Assembly: GCA_030562195.1 (NCBI GenBank)
Contig: JAUJPP010000003.1
Coordinates: 17,949,398 to 18,013,397 of the forward strand
Reading direction: 5' to 3'
Source: Nipponacmea schrenckii
Lineage: Eukaryota > Mollusca > Gastropoda > Lottiidae
Length of the DNA: 64,000 nucleotides
Shown here in pieces: positions 1 to 12,254 of this stretch. Position 1 is the stretch's first letter. Each line of letters starts with the position of its first letter. Under the pieces are notes generated by a model. The model did no database searches and was not told the origin of the DNA. It saw only the letters and a list, made by a program, of their open reading frames with translations. The translations under genes and the position numbers were made by a program.

Positions 1-209
1 AAATATTCTTTCTTGTTACTACTCGCGACTGCCATCTTAAAAGCTAATCGAATCGTACCAAAGTGCTGTGAGAGACGAGTTGGTCGATTTGGGTATGCGC
101 TTTGACAAATCGCTAAAATAAGTGTACATTGTAGACAAATCGTTGTTGGCGCTTCGCTTAAATAAATGCACGCTTTGATAGGTGTTGATACGATTTGCTT
201 AAATAAAAA
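1..209. other. AT-rich flank, no gene seen
   Basis: No coding potential is seen. Short phrases such as acaaatcg and cgcttaaataaa recur, and related wording (gacaaatcgaaagcgaag) returns near 1700 on the far side of the LINE fragment. This may be an older repeat split by that insertion. Confidence 0.4.
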
Positions 210-1325
210 GGCCTATTGTCAAACAAAACGGCCTTAATTACCATTTTTATGCTGATGATACACAACTTTATCTTGCTTTTAAACCCGAATCCACTCCAGA
301 TTTAAGCACGCTTGAGAACTGTATTGCTGACATTAAAGAATGGATGACAAAGAACTTTCTAAAACTAAATGACGATAAGACTGCAGTATTGCTAAAAGGC
401 TCAAAAAGGAACATGGACAAAATTTCCATCAATGGTGTTCAAATAGGTACATCAAGTATAACTCCGTATGACACTGTTCGTAATCTGGGGGTCCTCCTTG
501 ATAAGAATTTCAATATGTCCAATCACATTGCCTCAATATGTAAAGCTGCAAATTTTCAACTGTTTAATATTGGTCGCATACGTAATTCCATTAATACTGA
601 TACTTGTAAAATGCTTATAAACACTCTGGTGACATCCAGACTTGACTATTGTAATTCCCTTCTTTATAACCTCCCTGCAAATAAACTAGATCTCCTTCAG
701 AAAATCCAAAACAAAGCTGCACGCATTGTCACAAAGTCCAAATTATCTGATCATATCACTCCTGTACTTAAAGATTTACATTGGCTTCCAATATCCTCTC
801 GTATTATATTTAAAATTTTATGTATTACTTATTATACCATTCATAATCACGATTCACCAGTTTACTTAACATCTTGTATTTCAAAATATAATCCAGCTCC
901 GAATCTCAGGTCTAAACATAATCACTGCCTTACTCCATTTCATCCCAATACATATTTTGGAAAACCTCTTTTTCATATTCAGCACCTTATTTATGGAATG
1001 AACTCCCTCTTGAAATTAAGATGTCTGAATCTTTAGTGATTTTCAATAGAAGACTCAAAACATTTTTATTCATTGAGTTTTATGGACAGTAATTTATTTA
1101 CCATTTTTAGATAAATAGTTTGTTTTCCATTTTTAATTATTTCTACATCTAATGTTTTAATATCATTTTTAGCACCATATTTGATTTCTTAGATATTTAA
1201 AAATTTTATTTATTCTTATATACATGTATATATTGTATTTGTTACCAAAATGTAAACAGCGCCATTGAGCAGTGTTATTTACTGGTAATTAGGCGCTTTA
1301 TTAATAAATTATTATTATTATTAAT
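210..1325 (+). mobile_element. 5'-truncated CR1/L2-group LINE, reverse transcriptase C-terminal part
   Basis: The reading frame opens near 215 and carries the catalytic box FYADDTQLY at 245-271, so everything upstream (endonuclease and N-terminal RT) is missing. After the box come typical palm/thumb blocks: LGVLLDKNFNMSNHI, SRLDYCNSLLYNLP, IQNKAARIV and LKDLHWLPI. The frame meets a stop at 1034, but the family-typical C-terminal block APYLWNELPLEIK followed by FNRRLKTFLF continues in another frame, so there is a frameshift near 965. The real end is the stop at about 1090. A 3' UTR follows and ends in a (TTA)n microsatellite at 1305-1325, as is usual for this LINE group. The copy is dead. The group assignment is from motif memory; the exact family would need a database comparison. 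Confidence 0.8.
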
Positions 1326-1867
1326 AGGAAATGGTGCGACCGTCCTGGTCTTTACTACGGCATTATTGGTAATTCGTAGCACATTCGAATAAGAACAATG
1401 ATGTGAGATATTAATTTCTTTTCATTTGAATAAAAAATTACAAAGGTGAAAACGAAGTGAAGCGATGAGATTAACTGAAAAATATAAAAGGAAAACAGAT
1501 AAGCGTAATTAGTTGAAGGGAGATAACCTTCCTCTAACAAAGTTCTTATGAGGTCAGACCACAACTAATTGACTTTATAGCGTATTCTTTACCCAAGGCC
1601 CAAACGAAGCGAAATGCCAAACGAAACGGGTAAGTGCATCCCAATAATGCAAATAACTTTGCATCCCAATAATGCAAGTTGCGAAACATAATATGCGAAA
1701 TAGACAAATCGAAAGCGAAGTCAAAAAATGGGCCTACTCGATGGCGATGCCATGTCTAAGGAACTAAAATGAAAGCCTATCTAAAGCAATCAAATACACA
1801 AAACGGAAAACGTGCGTAATTTAGACTCGGTTATCTAGACGCTCGTTTTAGACTTATAGGTAAAGTT
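1326..1867. other. Unassigned AT-rich spacer
   Basis: No gene is supported. The phrase gcatcccaataatgcaa occurs twice around 1637-1672. The segment contains aaacgaagcgaaatgcc-like wording echoing positions 1-209. It separates the first LINE from the antisense LINE. Confidence 0.35.
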
Positions 1868-4800
1868 CGTTTAGAAGTTGTTGGAAGTTGAAGATGTTCA
1901 GCTGTCATATGATATCACGAGGTGGTGGTATGATTTTTATACAGAAAACAGCTGAACTCAGGACAATGGTATTTAACGCCACCAGGCGCTCCTTGAAGGA
2001 AAGGTTTCCAGCACGCTGGAGGTACATATTTTGCACACCAAACACAAGTTCGTTTAGAAGTTGTTGGAAGTTGAGGAGTTTAGAGTTTTGTTTTTATGTT
2101 TGTCTCAATTTAGATATTTGTGGAGGTTCGTGGATAGTCACTGTGTAGTTTGGGTTGAGGGGTATTATATCACGGAGTGATTTTCCGAGCCAATATTTCA
2201 GTAATAACATCCAGGGGTGAGTATATTCTGTAGCTGTAGTGAGTTTATTAATGATATGAAGATGATTAGCTGAGATCTTATTTTCTAGATTTGGTATTTG
2301 GAGGCCACCCTGGTCAAGTGGCATCATAAGTGTTTTACGTTGAATTGTTTCTGAGTTGCCAGCCCAGATGAAGTTGAAGATGTTGGAGTTCAGCTGTCAT
2401 ATGATATCACGAGGTGCTGGTATGATTTTTATACAGAAAACAGCTGAACCCAGGACAATGGTATTTAACGCCACCAGGCGCTCCTTGAAGGAAAGGTTTC
2501 CAGCACGCTGGAGGTACGTATTTTGCACACCAAACACTTTATTTGCAATAATCGTCCAGTTGTTTTGTATGTAACTTTGTCCAAAATATATGCCTAGTAT
2601 TTTAATACATTTAGATGGAACGAGGTCTGTTTCCGAACTGAAGCCATTGATATTGATGAACTCAGTCTTGTCCTTATTCAGCCTTGAGCCAGAAGCAGTT
2701 CCAAACCTAGTAATTTCTAGAATGGTTTCTGGGGTGGAGGTAAGAGTGGTCAAGAGGGCTGAAATGTCATCTGCATGTTGGAAGATCTTGACTTTGGGAT
2801 TTTGATGCCAATAATTCTTTCATTTTGCATAATTTTTGATGCCAAGGAATGAATAGCTATGGAATACAGAAGCATGGATAGAGGACACCCTTGCCGGACC
2901 TTTGTATTGAGAATGGTTGTGTAAAAGTGCCATTTACTAGGACTTTGCTAGTTATGTTGCTGTAGAGTATTTTGATCCAGTTTGATATGTACATTGGGAC
3001 TATGAGTTTATGAAGTAGTTTTAGCAGATAGTTATGTTCTATTCTGTCAAATGCTTTCTCTTGGTCAAATCCGACAAGGGTGCCACCAAGATGCTTCTGT
3101 TCCATATATTGCAAGATGAAATTGATAGATTGCAGAATGTCTAAGATGGTATTACCTTTTTCGGCTCCAGTCTGAAAAGGGAAGATGAGATCATCTAGAA
3201 CCCCGGATAGCCGACGGGCAAGGATCTTGGTTATAATTTTATAATCTACTGTTAGTATAGGTTAATGTGGTGAGATCTGTATTTTCCAGGTAGTTGTTGA
3301 TGGAATTTTGAGATATATTTTGAGGAGAGTAGAGAGAGGAATAATAGTTGTTGATTTCTTCTAGTACTTCTAGCTTACTTGTTAACACTGCTCCTGTACT
3401 GGTTTTAAGTTTGTGGATATCTTTGTTGTCAGCGTTTTTCTTTTCGAATAGTTTATAGATTTCTAGGTTTGTGGTAACTTGACTGGTGAAGGTTTTTTTT
3501 TATCTGATGAGAGTTCCTAGATAAATTCTTTTTCTAAGGCGAGTATTTGTTCGTTTATTGAAGATATTTCCTGATGGTTAATTTCAGACTGGTTTTCCAG
3601 ATGTTCTAATAGAGTATATAGGTTTTTGAGTTGTTTTTGTTTGGCTTGGTGGAGAGTGTTTTATGGAGATTGCTTTTATTTTAGATTTAGGGTTCCAGGT
3701 GGTTTTGGAAGAGTGTTTTCTGGGAATGCCAGTGGTTCAGGAGATAATCTATATTATGCTGTTTATTATTTGGTATTGTTTAAAATCTGGGTGTTAAGTT
3801 TCCAATAGCTATTGCCCCATTTGTTTCTGGTAAGTTTGAAATTGGCTATGACAGTTTTGTGGTCTCCGAGTATGATTGGTAGGTGTTTGATGTCTTTTAG
3901 TTTTGATATAAAATGTTTGCTGGTATATATTCTGTCAATTCTTGGAGTCTGTTAAGAAGTGTATGAGATTTTTTGGGGTAGGTTGTTCTGAAGATATCTT
4001 GTAATTGTAAGTTGATGAGAGTTGACTCGAATTGAGTTTTAATGTCTTGTCTGATCGTGTATAGGTTGTGTTGTGTTTTACTGTCTTTGATATCTGTTAC
4101 GTAATTTAAGTCACCAGCTAATAAAATAGTTTTCTGTAATTTAAGATTTTCTTGTAGATATTTTGATAATGTTTGGTAGAATTCATTTTTTTCTTTGTAG
4201 ATGACAGGGCTGTAAATATTAATGATAGTATATGTATCTTTTTTCACCAGTACCTCCAGGTGAAGGAACTGGAAGCCCTGTGGCGTCAGATCCCTTGTTT
4301 GTAGATTTTTATCCACCAGGGTAGCCACGCCTTTTGAATTTGGAGTGCCATTATTTATGTAGATTTTAAAATTTGATTTATTTTTAAGATCTTGTAAGTG
4401 TATGGGTGATAAGTGTGAAGTTTCTTGTAGATTTATGATATGAGAAGTGTTATAGGCTGTAGTTATTTGAGTATATTTTAAGTGTATTTAAGCTTTTTTG
4501 AATATTTCAGGAGATAACAGAAAAGCTCATTATGAAAGTTAATAGGGACTTATAGGGTGTAGTAGTTAGTATATTAGTATTAAAGAACTTCGTGTTTCTT
4601 GGGTTTAACTTCAGTTTTTTTTTCTGGTGAGAAAACTATCCCCTTTTTTTCATGGTCTTCATCAAATGAACTTATATCTGAATAATTTTGCGATTTTTTT
4701 CGTTTGGCGGTGATTTCATCACCGTTTATCTGTAAAAAGGAATCTGATATGTCATTTAAATATGGTAGTGAGTCACACTGCCCCACTGAGGTAGCTGTGT

Positions 4801-5475
4801 TTGACTCAGCTGTTATGTTGGTGTTACAGGAGACATCAGACTTGCTTTTGTCTGTGGAATTAATCTCATCTGTACTATTGTACTCCTCTGTGTTTGTAAT
4901 TGCTGTTTCTATAAGGGGAATTGTGGGTATTTCTATCTCGGCCCTCAAAGGGGTTGAGGCAGCCGGGAGAAAGTAGGAAAAGTCCTTTATTGTTCTCTAC
5001 AATGATTCCAGTATTTCTTCCTTATTAGAATTTATTGGAATCAGTGACTGAGGTAACACTTCAGAGGATTTAGTAGACGGGGGCTCCACTATTGCTGTGG
5101 TGATAATAGGGGGTTGATATTTCTCTACTATGGGGATTGGGTTACTGGACGAATCCTTAATTATTTTAAACTTTGAAATTGACTTATCTGTATATATCTG
5201 GTCTATTGGTGGTGGTAGTGGCGGTGGTGGTGAAGTACTGATCTCTTCCTCTTCTACATCTTTTTCTGGACAAGTGTCACTTATATGCCCATATTTCTTA
5301 CAGATATAGCATTGTCGTTGGTGTTTATCTGCCATTCCTGAAATTAACCTTAGAACCCCTTATAAACACAGTCGTCGGTATGGGTCTTGTAATGCCTTTA
5401 ACATATACAATGCGAGTACCACTGTCAAAAGTGGGAAAGTCGCCGAAAGTTGTAGGACGGCATTCTAAGACTGTT
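1868..5475 (-). mobile_element. Decayed Tx1/L1-like LINE (ORF1 with zinc knuckle, endonuclease, RT)
   Basis: Read on the minus strand. ORF1 enters at about 5475 in one frame (block GTRIVYVKGITRPIP), then shifts at the zinc knuckle CYICKKYGHISDTC (CX2CX4HX4C, around 5270-5310) and continues through a Ser/Thr-rich tail to 4580. ORF2 shows an AP-endonuclease-like domain at 4328-3897 with the core AGDLNYV. The RT is at 3114-2397 in two frames, with LVGFDQEKAFDRIEH and a degenerate catalytic box HADD (near 2770) in place of YADD/FADD. A C-terminal block starting PLDQGGLQIPNLENK lies at 2327-2094. Several frameshifts and stops show it cannot be active. The 5' end abuts the Penelope-like element at about 5476. 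Calling it a LINE is secure; the Tx1/L1 clade is a judgement. Confidence 0.75.
1893..2052 (-). repeat. Internal duplicate of LINE segment 2388-2545
   Basis: The segment starting cagctgtcatatgatatcac and ending ttgcacaccaaacac appears at about 1897-2044 and again at 2390-2537, differing at only a handful of bases. It is part of the RT-proximal coding sequence, so the extra copy lies downstream of the C-terminal block in element order. The phrase ttcgtttagaagttgttgga occurs on both sides of the extra copy (1869 and 2048), as if a short duplication or template switch had created it. Confidence 0.8.
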
Positions 5476-6943
5476 TATCAGGACACAATTATATGGATAA
5501 CAACTACTTTATTAAATAATTTTCGACGTTTCAACGAGGATGCTCCCGTCTTTATCAAGCAATGATACAAAATAACAGAGAAGAGGGAATATATATAGCA
5601 CATGATGATAATTAACAGTTAACAGGTGAAGCCAACTACTAAATGCCACTTAAGGAAGTCACTAGACATCAATATGGAGATGAGGCAGTACGTTTGATGA
5701 ATAAAATAAATAGAAGTGAAGGGAAGTATATACGTGTATGCAATAACTTAACTTTCCTTTTACGCTGTCGTGATAATCAACTCATCCCTAAAGGCTTGAC
5801 TCTTAAATCTCCAGTTACATCAAAAGCAGCTTACAACATTCTCCTCAAAGCCAGCTGTGCGCTTATCCGTGAACGTATCCACCTTAGGAACAGTAAACAA
5901 CGCATCCTCAAGTCAATAGAAGAACTTCAGCTAAAACTTCAATATACTGTTAGTCAGAATGATTACAGATCAATCCGCCAATTACAAATAAAATCGAACA
6001 ACAAGCTGAATGAACAAATTAAAGCCCGCCAACTCAAGAAATTTGACAACCTTAGTCAACAAACCAAACCAACCTCTACTCAAAAGATGAGTTCCTCTCC
6101 AAGACTGTTGTTAACTTAAGTGACAACCAGCTATCTGATGACCAAATAAATGTGCTATCCCGTGGCCTGAAATTCTCTCCAGTTCACCGCCCCAAGAATT
6201 ACGACAACTTTATCGTTAACATAGAAAGAGGACTGCGCCAACTCGCCCCTGGTGGAAATATTGAATATTTACGGCATCAAATCACCAACCTTATTGCTAA
6301 ATCGAAACCAGGCAAAAACAACCTTACCAAATCTGAACGAACAGCCCTACAAGAATTGAAGAAAAACACAGACATCACCATTATCCAAGCAGACAAAGGG
6401 AAGGCCACAGTTATCATGAACAAAGAAGATTACATCACCACAGTCAACAACCTACTGAAAGATACATCAACCTATCGCCGCATCAGAAAAGACCCAACCT
6501 CAGCCCTGACCACCTCTCATAATCAGTTACTACAGTCCCTCACACATGAAGACCAACTCACCAACCAACAACTCCACCAGCTCAAACCATCCCACCCACG
6601 ACCACCTTACGCCCGTGCCACCATTAAGATCCACAAAGATCCTATTAAAGCCAGGCTGTTGGTTTGTTCACGAGATTCGGTGTATTACAACACAGCTCAA
6701 CATCTAGTTAAGCTCCTTTCCCCTCTTGGCAAAACATCTCCTTCGTTCATTAAAGACTCAACTGAATTCTGCAAAAATATAAAAATATCTCTCAAACTGG
6801 ACAGCTGATTTCCTATGATGTTGTAGATCTCTTTACACATATACCTCGACAAGAAGCCATCACCATCCTTAACCACCGTATACAGAACCTACCAGAACCA
6901 CTTGATACTAAGTTATCCACTTCTGACTGTTCTGTCCATTGAA
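5476..6943 (+). mobile_element. Penelope-like element 1 (leader, pre-RT region and RT N-terminal half)
   Basis: A leader with cgacgtttcaacgagga and cccgtctttatcaagcaatg (5522-5565) resembles Penelope-like termini. The coding part starts at 5643. The first frame (5643-6080) encodes a basic, coiled-coil-like pre-RT region. After a frameshift near 6085 it continues as LSDDQINVLSRGLKFSP, LQELKKNTDITIIQADKGKA, ATIKIHKDPIKARLLV and, after a second shift near 6805, ISYDVVDLFTHIPRQEA, the Penelope version of the RT motif that holds the first catalytic Asp. Similarity stops at about 6943, before the YADD box and any GIY-YIG endonuclease, so the copy is 3'-truncated and inactive. The order of blocks is diagnostic for the family. 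Confidence 0.82.
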
Positions 6944-7330
6944 AGATAAGATTGATTTCGACGAGTTTGACATTTGATATGAGAATCGGCGAATCCATAG
7001 CAAATGCCATAATGTTTGATTATGAGATAAATGTTAAGCTATGACAATTCTGTGGGCCCCTTCCTGCCCTCCACCTAATAATGCCTTGAAACGCCACTAT
7101 TGCGTGCAATGACAGTCAACGGGATGTTGATAAAATGTAGTGGTTTACTTTCATTTTGACTAAAAATTTTCATCTTCATGCTATGTTGAATTTTTGTAAA
7201 GAAACTAAGTATTGTAACGTGATCCCCTTCAATATTAGTAACACTATTAATATGTTTGGTACGGATTAGTTACTGATATATAATATCCACCGGTCAGCCT
7301 AATTTGGTGTGGTATTGGCTAGATATTTCA
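6944..7330. repeat. Spacer holding an inverted partial copy of the 466-bp element
   Basis: Positions 7104-7216 (gacagtcaac... to ...aactaagtattg) are the reverse complement, with about 15 percent differences, of 7455-7571 inside the neighbouring 466-bp element. Transcribed through, the two arms would pair. The remainder of this spacer shows nothing recognisable. Confidence 0.65.
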
Positions 7331-7795
7331 GGACTCAGTCCACCAATTCATTTGCCATCTATTTCCATGTTAAATCACGAAAAATTTAACCTTCCATAAC
7401 TTTTTCCAGAAATATCGGTGAAAACTTTCCTATATGTCACATGAAATCCTGGCCAATACTTGGTTTATGTACAAAATTTCAATATAGCATGACCATGAGA
7501 ATTTTGAACTAAACAAAATGAAAGTAAACCACTACATTTATTAACATCCGCTTGACTGTCACTGCACACAAAACCACTATTTTTAGAAATAATCTTCCGC
7601 CAATTAAATTTCTAATTATCCCAGAAATTCTGAAAGAAAAGGCAATGTCAGACATCAAATTTCAAATCTAGACCAAAAATTAGTCAAAAATGGGCATGCA
7701 AAAACCCCCAAAGGAAGGGAGAAAGAGGATTTCTAAAAATAGAACGGACTAAATTCACAGTCAATAGCATAAAATGTTTTTTGTGGTCTGAGTCC
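7331..7795. mobile_element. 466-bp TIR element, copy 1 (non-autonomous DNA transposon candidate)
   Basis: The ends read ggactcagtccacc at the left and, on the other strand, ggactcagaccac at the right, giving a TIR of about 13 bp with one difference. The whole 465-bp sequence recurs at 20754-21220 (467 bp) in the same orientation at roughly 90 percent identity. It has no coding capacity. Flanks give no clear target duplication for this copy. The superfamily is not determined. Confidence 0.7.
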
Positions 7796-8900
7796 AGATA
7801 GATATAAGTATAGTCCTACTAACCAGAGTAAGGGGGAAAAGAAACAACTATATTTTACAAGGATAACAACTTAGGTTCAAATCCGCCGTAACAAGGATCC
7901 TTTCTACCAGCTGTTCCTTGTCCAAACCTCTTGGACTATAACACATCAATCGAGATTAAAACTCACGTCCGACATTTTGACGCCATGACGTTAAGAACCA
8001 ACACCCTAACCGCTGTTCTATAGAACCCCGGAGATTGGAGTTAACCGCTGTTCTGATCAGACATGACAACATGTAATTCTGTAGTAGTAGTAGTTCTTAA
8101 TGTGTAAATATATATACGATTGCTGAAGTTGCTGTGATGATGATCCCCAATGACCCTCCAACTCAATGATGCACCAGTAACAATGGTAAACAATAAGAAA
8201 CGTTACATTGGAGCCGTTTGAGACCAGGATTTTTTTTTCTCTTACGACAAAAACCTACACAACGTGGATTTCCAGTCTCATCCGTTATAAATAAACTTCC
8301 AGTGTTCCAGTTTCCAACCGTTCCAGTATGTTCAAGACGTTTCAGTGATCCAGTAGTTCCAGACCTTTATAGTTGCCATTCAGTTGCCTGTACACTGGTC
8401 ACCATCCGTTATTTCCGTTCCAGCCGTTGGTTTTCATGTGTTTTCTAGTTTTATTTTGGAACTAACGAAACAGAGCCTAGGCGTATTGGAACTCTTTGGA
8501 CATAGTGTTTATTATATTGTTGCTTTTCTCCTCTTCAACGTCTAGGTCAATACATTCAAGGAATCAAAATTACTTTTAATTGGGTATGTTAGTAATTGAA
8601 TTTTTTTTTTTCATTTTCAATATTTAAATTGATTTTTGAAGGTATAAATGACCCAGATTTATTTTTTTATGCAGTAGGTTTGCAATACTCACAAGTTGAA
8701 TGACTATTCTTTGTCTTGCTTGTTGAGATTCAAACTGGTAACCAATAAGAAACGTTACAGTATTGGCTTTCATGTGACATATTAGGACATTTTCAACGAG
8801 AAATCTAAACGAGCGGACGCCCAAAAGGCTATACGCCCACCAGCAGCAAATTTTTATTGGTGAGCAAAACACCAACAGCAAAAAAGCCAGGAACCAATGA
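7796..8900. other. Unassigned spacer
   Basis: No gene is supported. The phrase caataagaaacgttaca occurs at 8191 and again at 8743 in the same orientation, suggesting short direct repeats around an older insertion. A run of ttccag-type words lies at 8290-8370. Open frames here are short and match no known family. Confidence 0.35.
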
Positions 8901-9478
8901 TCGAAATTTCATGAATTTCGAACCCTTCCAAGATCTCATCAATATGAACAAGCATACCAAGTTTCATTGAAATCCGATGAAAACTGTGGTCTCTATTGTG
9001 GTCACAAGCAATTGTGGACGGACGTCCGGACAGACAGGGTCAACCTCAATATACGTCCACATTATAAAAAAAAAAAATACAAAAAATTGTGGCCTGTATC
9101 GCACCCACAAGCTGAATTTGACGAAGTTTCGCTAAAAAAAGAGGGCATAACTCACCAACCGTAAAAGTCAGAAAGCGGGTTTTCGAAAGGAACCGAGATT
9201 ATATGATGATAGAGACACATACCAAGTTTCGAAAAGATTGGACAAAAATTGTGGCCTGTATCGCGCCCACAAGCTGTATTTGACGAATTTTCGATAAAAA
9301 AGGGGGCATAACTCATAAACAGTAAAAGTCAGAAAGCTGGTTTTCGAAAGGAACCGAGATTTTATGACAGAGACACATACCAAGTTTCATTGTAATCCGA
9401 CACAAGCAATTGTGGACGGACGGACGGACAGGGTCAACCGCAATATACGTCCACATTATATGTGGGCGTATAAAAAAG
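8901..9478 (+). repeat. Dispersed accaagtttcat repeat with palindromic end and 162-bp duplication
   Basis: The element carries accaagtttcattg, gggcataactca, ggacggacggacagg and an end palindrome atacgtccacat/atgtgggcgtat at 9444-9472. Inside it a block starting ggcctgtatcgc is tandemly duplicated (9091 and 9253, period 162). The same word set recurs at 9842, 10500, 17690, 18800, 22640, 27386, 31660 and 43541. It is a non-coding, high-copy family of a kind abundant in mollusc genomes; no protein is encoded. Confidence 0.75.
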
Positions 9479-9841
9479 TTGAATTTCGTGATTTAATATG
9501 GAAACAGATGGCAAATGAATTACCACAAAAGCAAAGACAAAGGCAATCTTCCATTTTAAGGAGAGATAAATAGTCAAATACAGTTCGTAGACATTAGAAA
9601 AAATTAAGGCCAAACGCAAATACCATGAAATGACAAGGCCTCTTAAAATATTTTTTTTTCAGAATATTCATATAGATACAGTTTTGGAAGTAACTGGGTT
9701 TCTTGCCTACGTGGCGTGGTCAGTGTGTATGATGATCGACTATTCTACTGGAACTGTTTTTGGTAAGGTTACAGGAATATCGGGATCTGTGGTAGGCTAT
9801 TTGTAGTATGTGTCTTGTCGCGTTCCGAGTGCGGTTCCTCA

Positions 9842-11070
9842 TTAACACCAGGAATATAGGTTTTCTCGATGGGGTTGATCCTTGGGTTATTACAGTCACA
9901 GTCAAGTTTTATCAAAATCTATCAAGAAACCAGCTCTCTATCCACAATAATTTCAACAAATTTTGCAAAAACAAGGGCAATAACTCAAATATGTTTTGAT
10001 TTGTCTGATTTTCAATAGTGTACGTCCTTGGGTTATAACACAAAAGTTTCGTTAACGTCCACCAAGAAATTAAAGGGATAATAGGCGTTAGAATACACTT
10101 CGTCCTACGGCTTATATTTGTGTTTCATATTGACTATTAGTTAAAAAAGTATGCATCCCACACTTTACCAAATTTTAAAAAGCCACAATAAAAAATTATT
10201 CGGAATTTTAAAAAAAAGTGAGCCAGCGACGATTCCATTCAGTTTGAGAATAAAAGCGTCTGGAAAATTAACGCTAAAACATCATTGTGGAATTCAACAG
10301 TAGGGATCAAGGACGCGTGAAAACCCACATGTTAGAGTTACTTCCCTTTATATTTACACGATTTGAAAATCGCTTGATGGATGGCTCAAGCGTTTTATGA
10401 TTAACTACTTTATTTTGGGGATTTATCGGATTTTAGAGGGATTTTGATGTATAGGTAAGTCCACTGATGGATATATACTGTTATTGTCCAAATTTGAGTG
10501 AACTTAAAATTTTATGTTCGTTCCCTTTAAAGAAACCAGTTGCTTCCATAATAAATTAAACGGGTTTTCAAGAAAAAGGACAATAACTCAAATTAAGTAT
10601 TTTCATTTGCAAGATTTCTATTACGATTAATCTTTGGATTATTACAAACACTTGCACCAAGTGTCATCAAAATCCAGAAAGACACCAGCTCTCTATAGTG
10701 TCCACAAATAATTAAAAAAAAACTCATATTTTTTTTTTGTCGATACGTCTGATTTTCACCCTTTGGTTAAACAAACACTTACACCAAGTTTCATCAAAAT
10801 CCATCAAGAAACCAGCTCTCTATCGTTTCCAAAGATTCATCAAAATCCTTAAGAAATTGTGTGTGTTTACGAGCTAAAAATTTCAATAAGTTTCATCCTT
10901 GGGTGATAATAAACAATTTTAGCAAGATTCGTCAAAATCGGGTTATTCCTCGTTTGATTATAAATTATCATGCCAAGTCTCATCAAAATCCATCAGGAGT
11001 GTTTGCGAGCATTCCAAGAACAAGGACAATAACTCATACTAAATATTTATCGATGAGGTGTACCTTCTAG
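9842..11070 (+). repeat. Degenerate array of accaagtttcat repeat units
   Basis: Units of about 150-200 bp recur at 9842, 10020, 10500-10720, 10730-10850 and 10900-11040. Each carries some of: tccttgggttataacaaaca, accaagtttcatcaaaatcc, atcaagaaaccagctctcta, caagggcaataactca. Between 10075 and 10500 the units are unrecognisable and I see nothing else there. The array reads as a strongly diverged tandem or nested array of the dispersed family. Confidence 0.65.
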
Positions 11071-11349
11071 GTTGTTTATTGGATATAATATTGGCATACA
11101 ATATACTGGAAGGATATGACTCTAGGACTATTTGAGAATTAACCGCTGCAGATCTTCAGAACAGAAGGAACATAAGGCTCACTTCCAGTCAAAACAATCG
11201 CCATGTATTTAGACTAAAGTTTGTAATGGCTGCATTTATTCACAATGCTTTCTATCTAAGGAAACCATTAAAGTAAAGTTAATATTTTTTTTCAACTTGG
11301 CACTAAAATAAAACGACTGAAGGGGAATTGTTGTTGCGTGCTTACAGTT
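11071..11349. other. Unassigned spacer
   Basis: Nothing recognisable apart from short poly(T) runs. Confidence 0.3.
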
Positions 11350-11550
11350 AAAAAAATACACAAATATATGTATTAGATGGACAGATCTATGTGCCAATCA
11401 AGTACACGAATGACAAAGAAATAAACATACACGAGAACAGTCATGTGCATGAGATGAACAGACATCAAATTCATATAAGAAGAAAAAAATAGCCCAAAAC
11501 TTCAGCGCAAGTGCTGTGAGCAGGTTACCCAACCCTGCTCCATTTTATGT
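11350..11550 (+). repeat. Dispersed repeat shared with 60270-60790
   Basis: It holds the ordered phrases aaatacacaa, gatggacagatctatgt, catgtgcatgag, cagacatcaaa, gctgtgagcaggttaccc and ctccatttt, all in the same order at 60614-60790. Orientation is the same. No coding capacity is seen. Confidence 0.65.
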
Positions 11551-11886
11551 TCTTATATTTCTATACATGCTCAAGATCAGCTTTAAGGATGTTTGCTCAT
11601 CCCCCGACATTAAGAATTCCTATGTTCAAATCAAATCAAGTTTAGGCGGAAATAGAATCGCATAAAGCGTTGATAAAGGTCTTCAGGGCCTACATCCTGT
11701 TGAGGTATGATGTTAAAATAACTAAAATGTGAGACCCAGTAATCCATAATGCAATCGTATGGCTTGCCAAAACTTGCAATGGAAGTAGAGTCTTTAACAA
11801 TGGAATTAAGGCTACATGTATAACGATAAAACATATTACTGGACATGTTTAAGTATCAATTATGTATCAAAAGGGTTGATACTAAC
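11551..11886. other. Unassigned spacer
   Basis: A 71-codon minus-strand frame (11631-11846) is open but matches nothing recognisable. Confidence 0.3.
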
Positions 11887-12077
11887 CTTATTTTATGTAC
11901 AATATATCCCAACTTAGAGGCAGATGCGAGCTGTTCGATACGTTCAAGATTGAAATATTACTTTATGTGCAATATATCCCAAACTGAGAGCACATTCAAG
12001 ATTGAAATTTTATGTACAATATATCCAAAACTGAGAGCCATATGTGTGTTGTTCGATACTTTCAAGATAGAAATATT
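11887..12077 (+). repeat. Three-copy tandem repeat of about 70 bp
   Basis: Three units begin tttatgtacaatatatcc (or one-base variants) at about 11893, 11963 and 12008. Each continues with ctgagagc and ends ttcaagattgaaat. The middle unit lacks about 22 bp containing ctgttcgatac. Confidence 0.7.
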
Positions 12078-12248
12078 TCGTTAAAATTTGCTTTTTAAAA
12101 AAAATTACTATGTTGTTATAAAATACAGTAATGAATACTTCAAAACAATCTTTGGTTATTCTTTAAATCCTGTATTAGCAAGTATGTTGTTCCTAAAAGA
12201 TTAAAAAAAAGAGGAAACATTTTTAATTGTCAAATTTGATAACTATGT

Positions 12249-12254
12249 ATACTG
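12249..12254. repeat. 6-bp target-site duplication, left (atactg)
   Basis: Identical to 13456-13461, immediately outside the inverted ends of foldback element 1. Confidence 0.75.

Noticed and set aside
1355..1564. 69-codon minus frame
   Set aside because: AT-rich, no domain, and next to a LINE tail.
5476..5642. Hammerhead ribozyme in the Penelope-like leader
   Set aside because: I looked for the CUGANGA and GAAA core words in a foldable arrangement and did not find them.
7870..7890. B-box-like word aggttcaaatccgcc
   Set aside because: No A-box or cloverleaf can be placed upstream.
9364..9619. Overlapping small frames on both strands
   Set aside because: They lie in or beside the dispersed repeat and translate its non-coding consensus.
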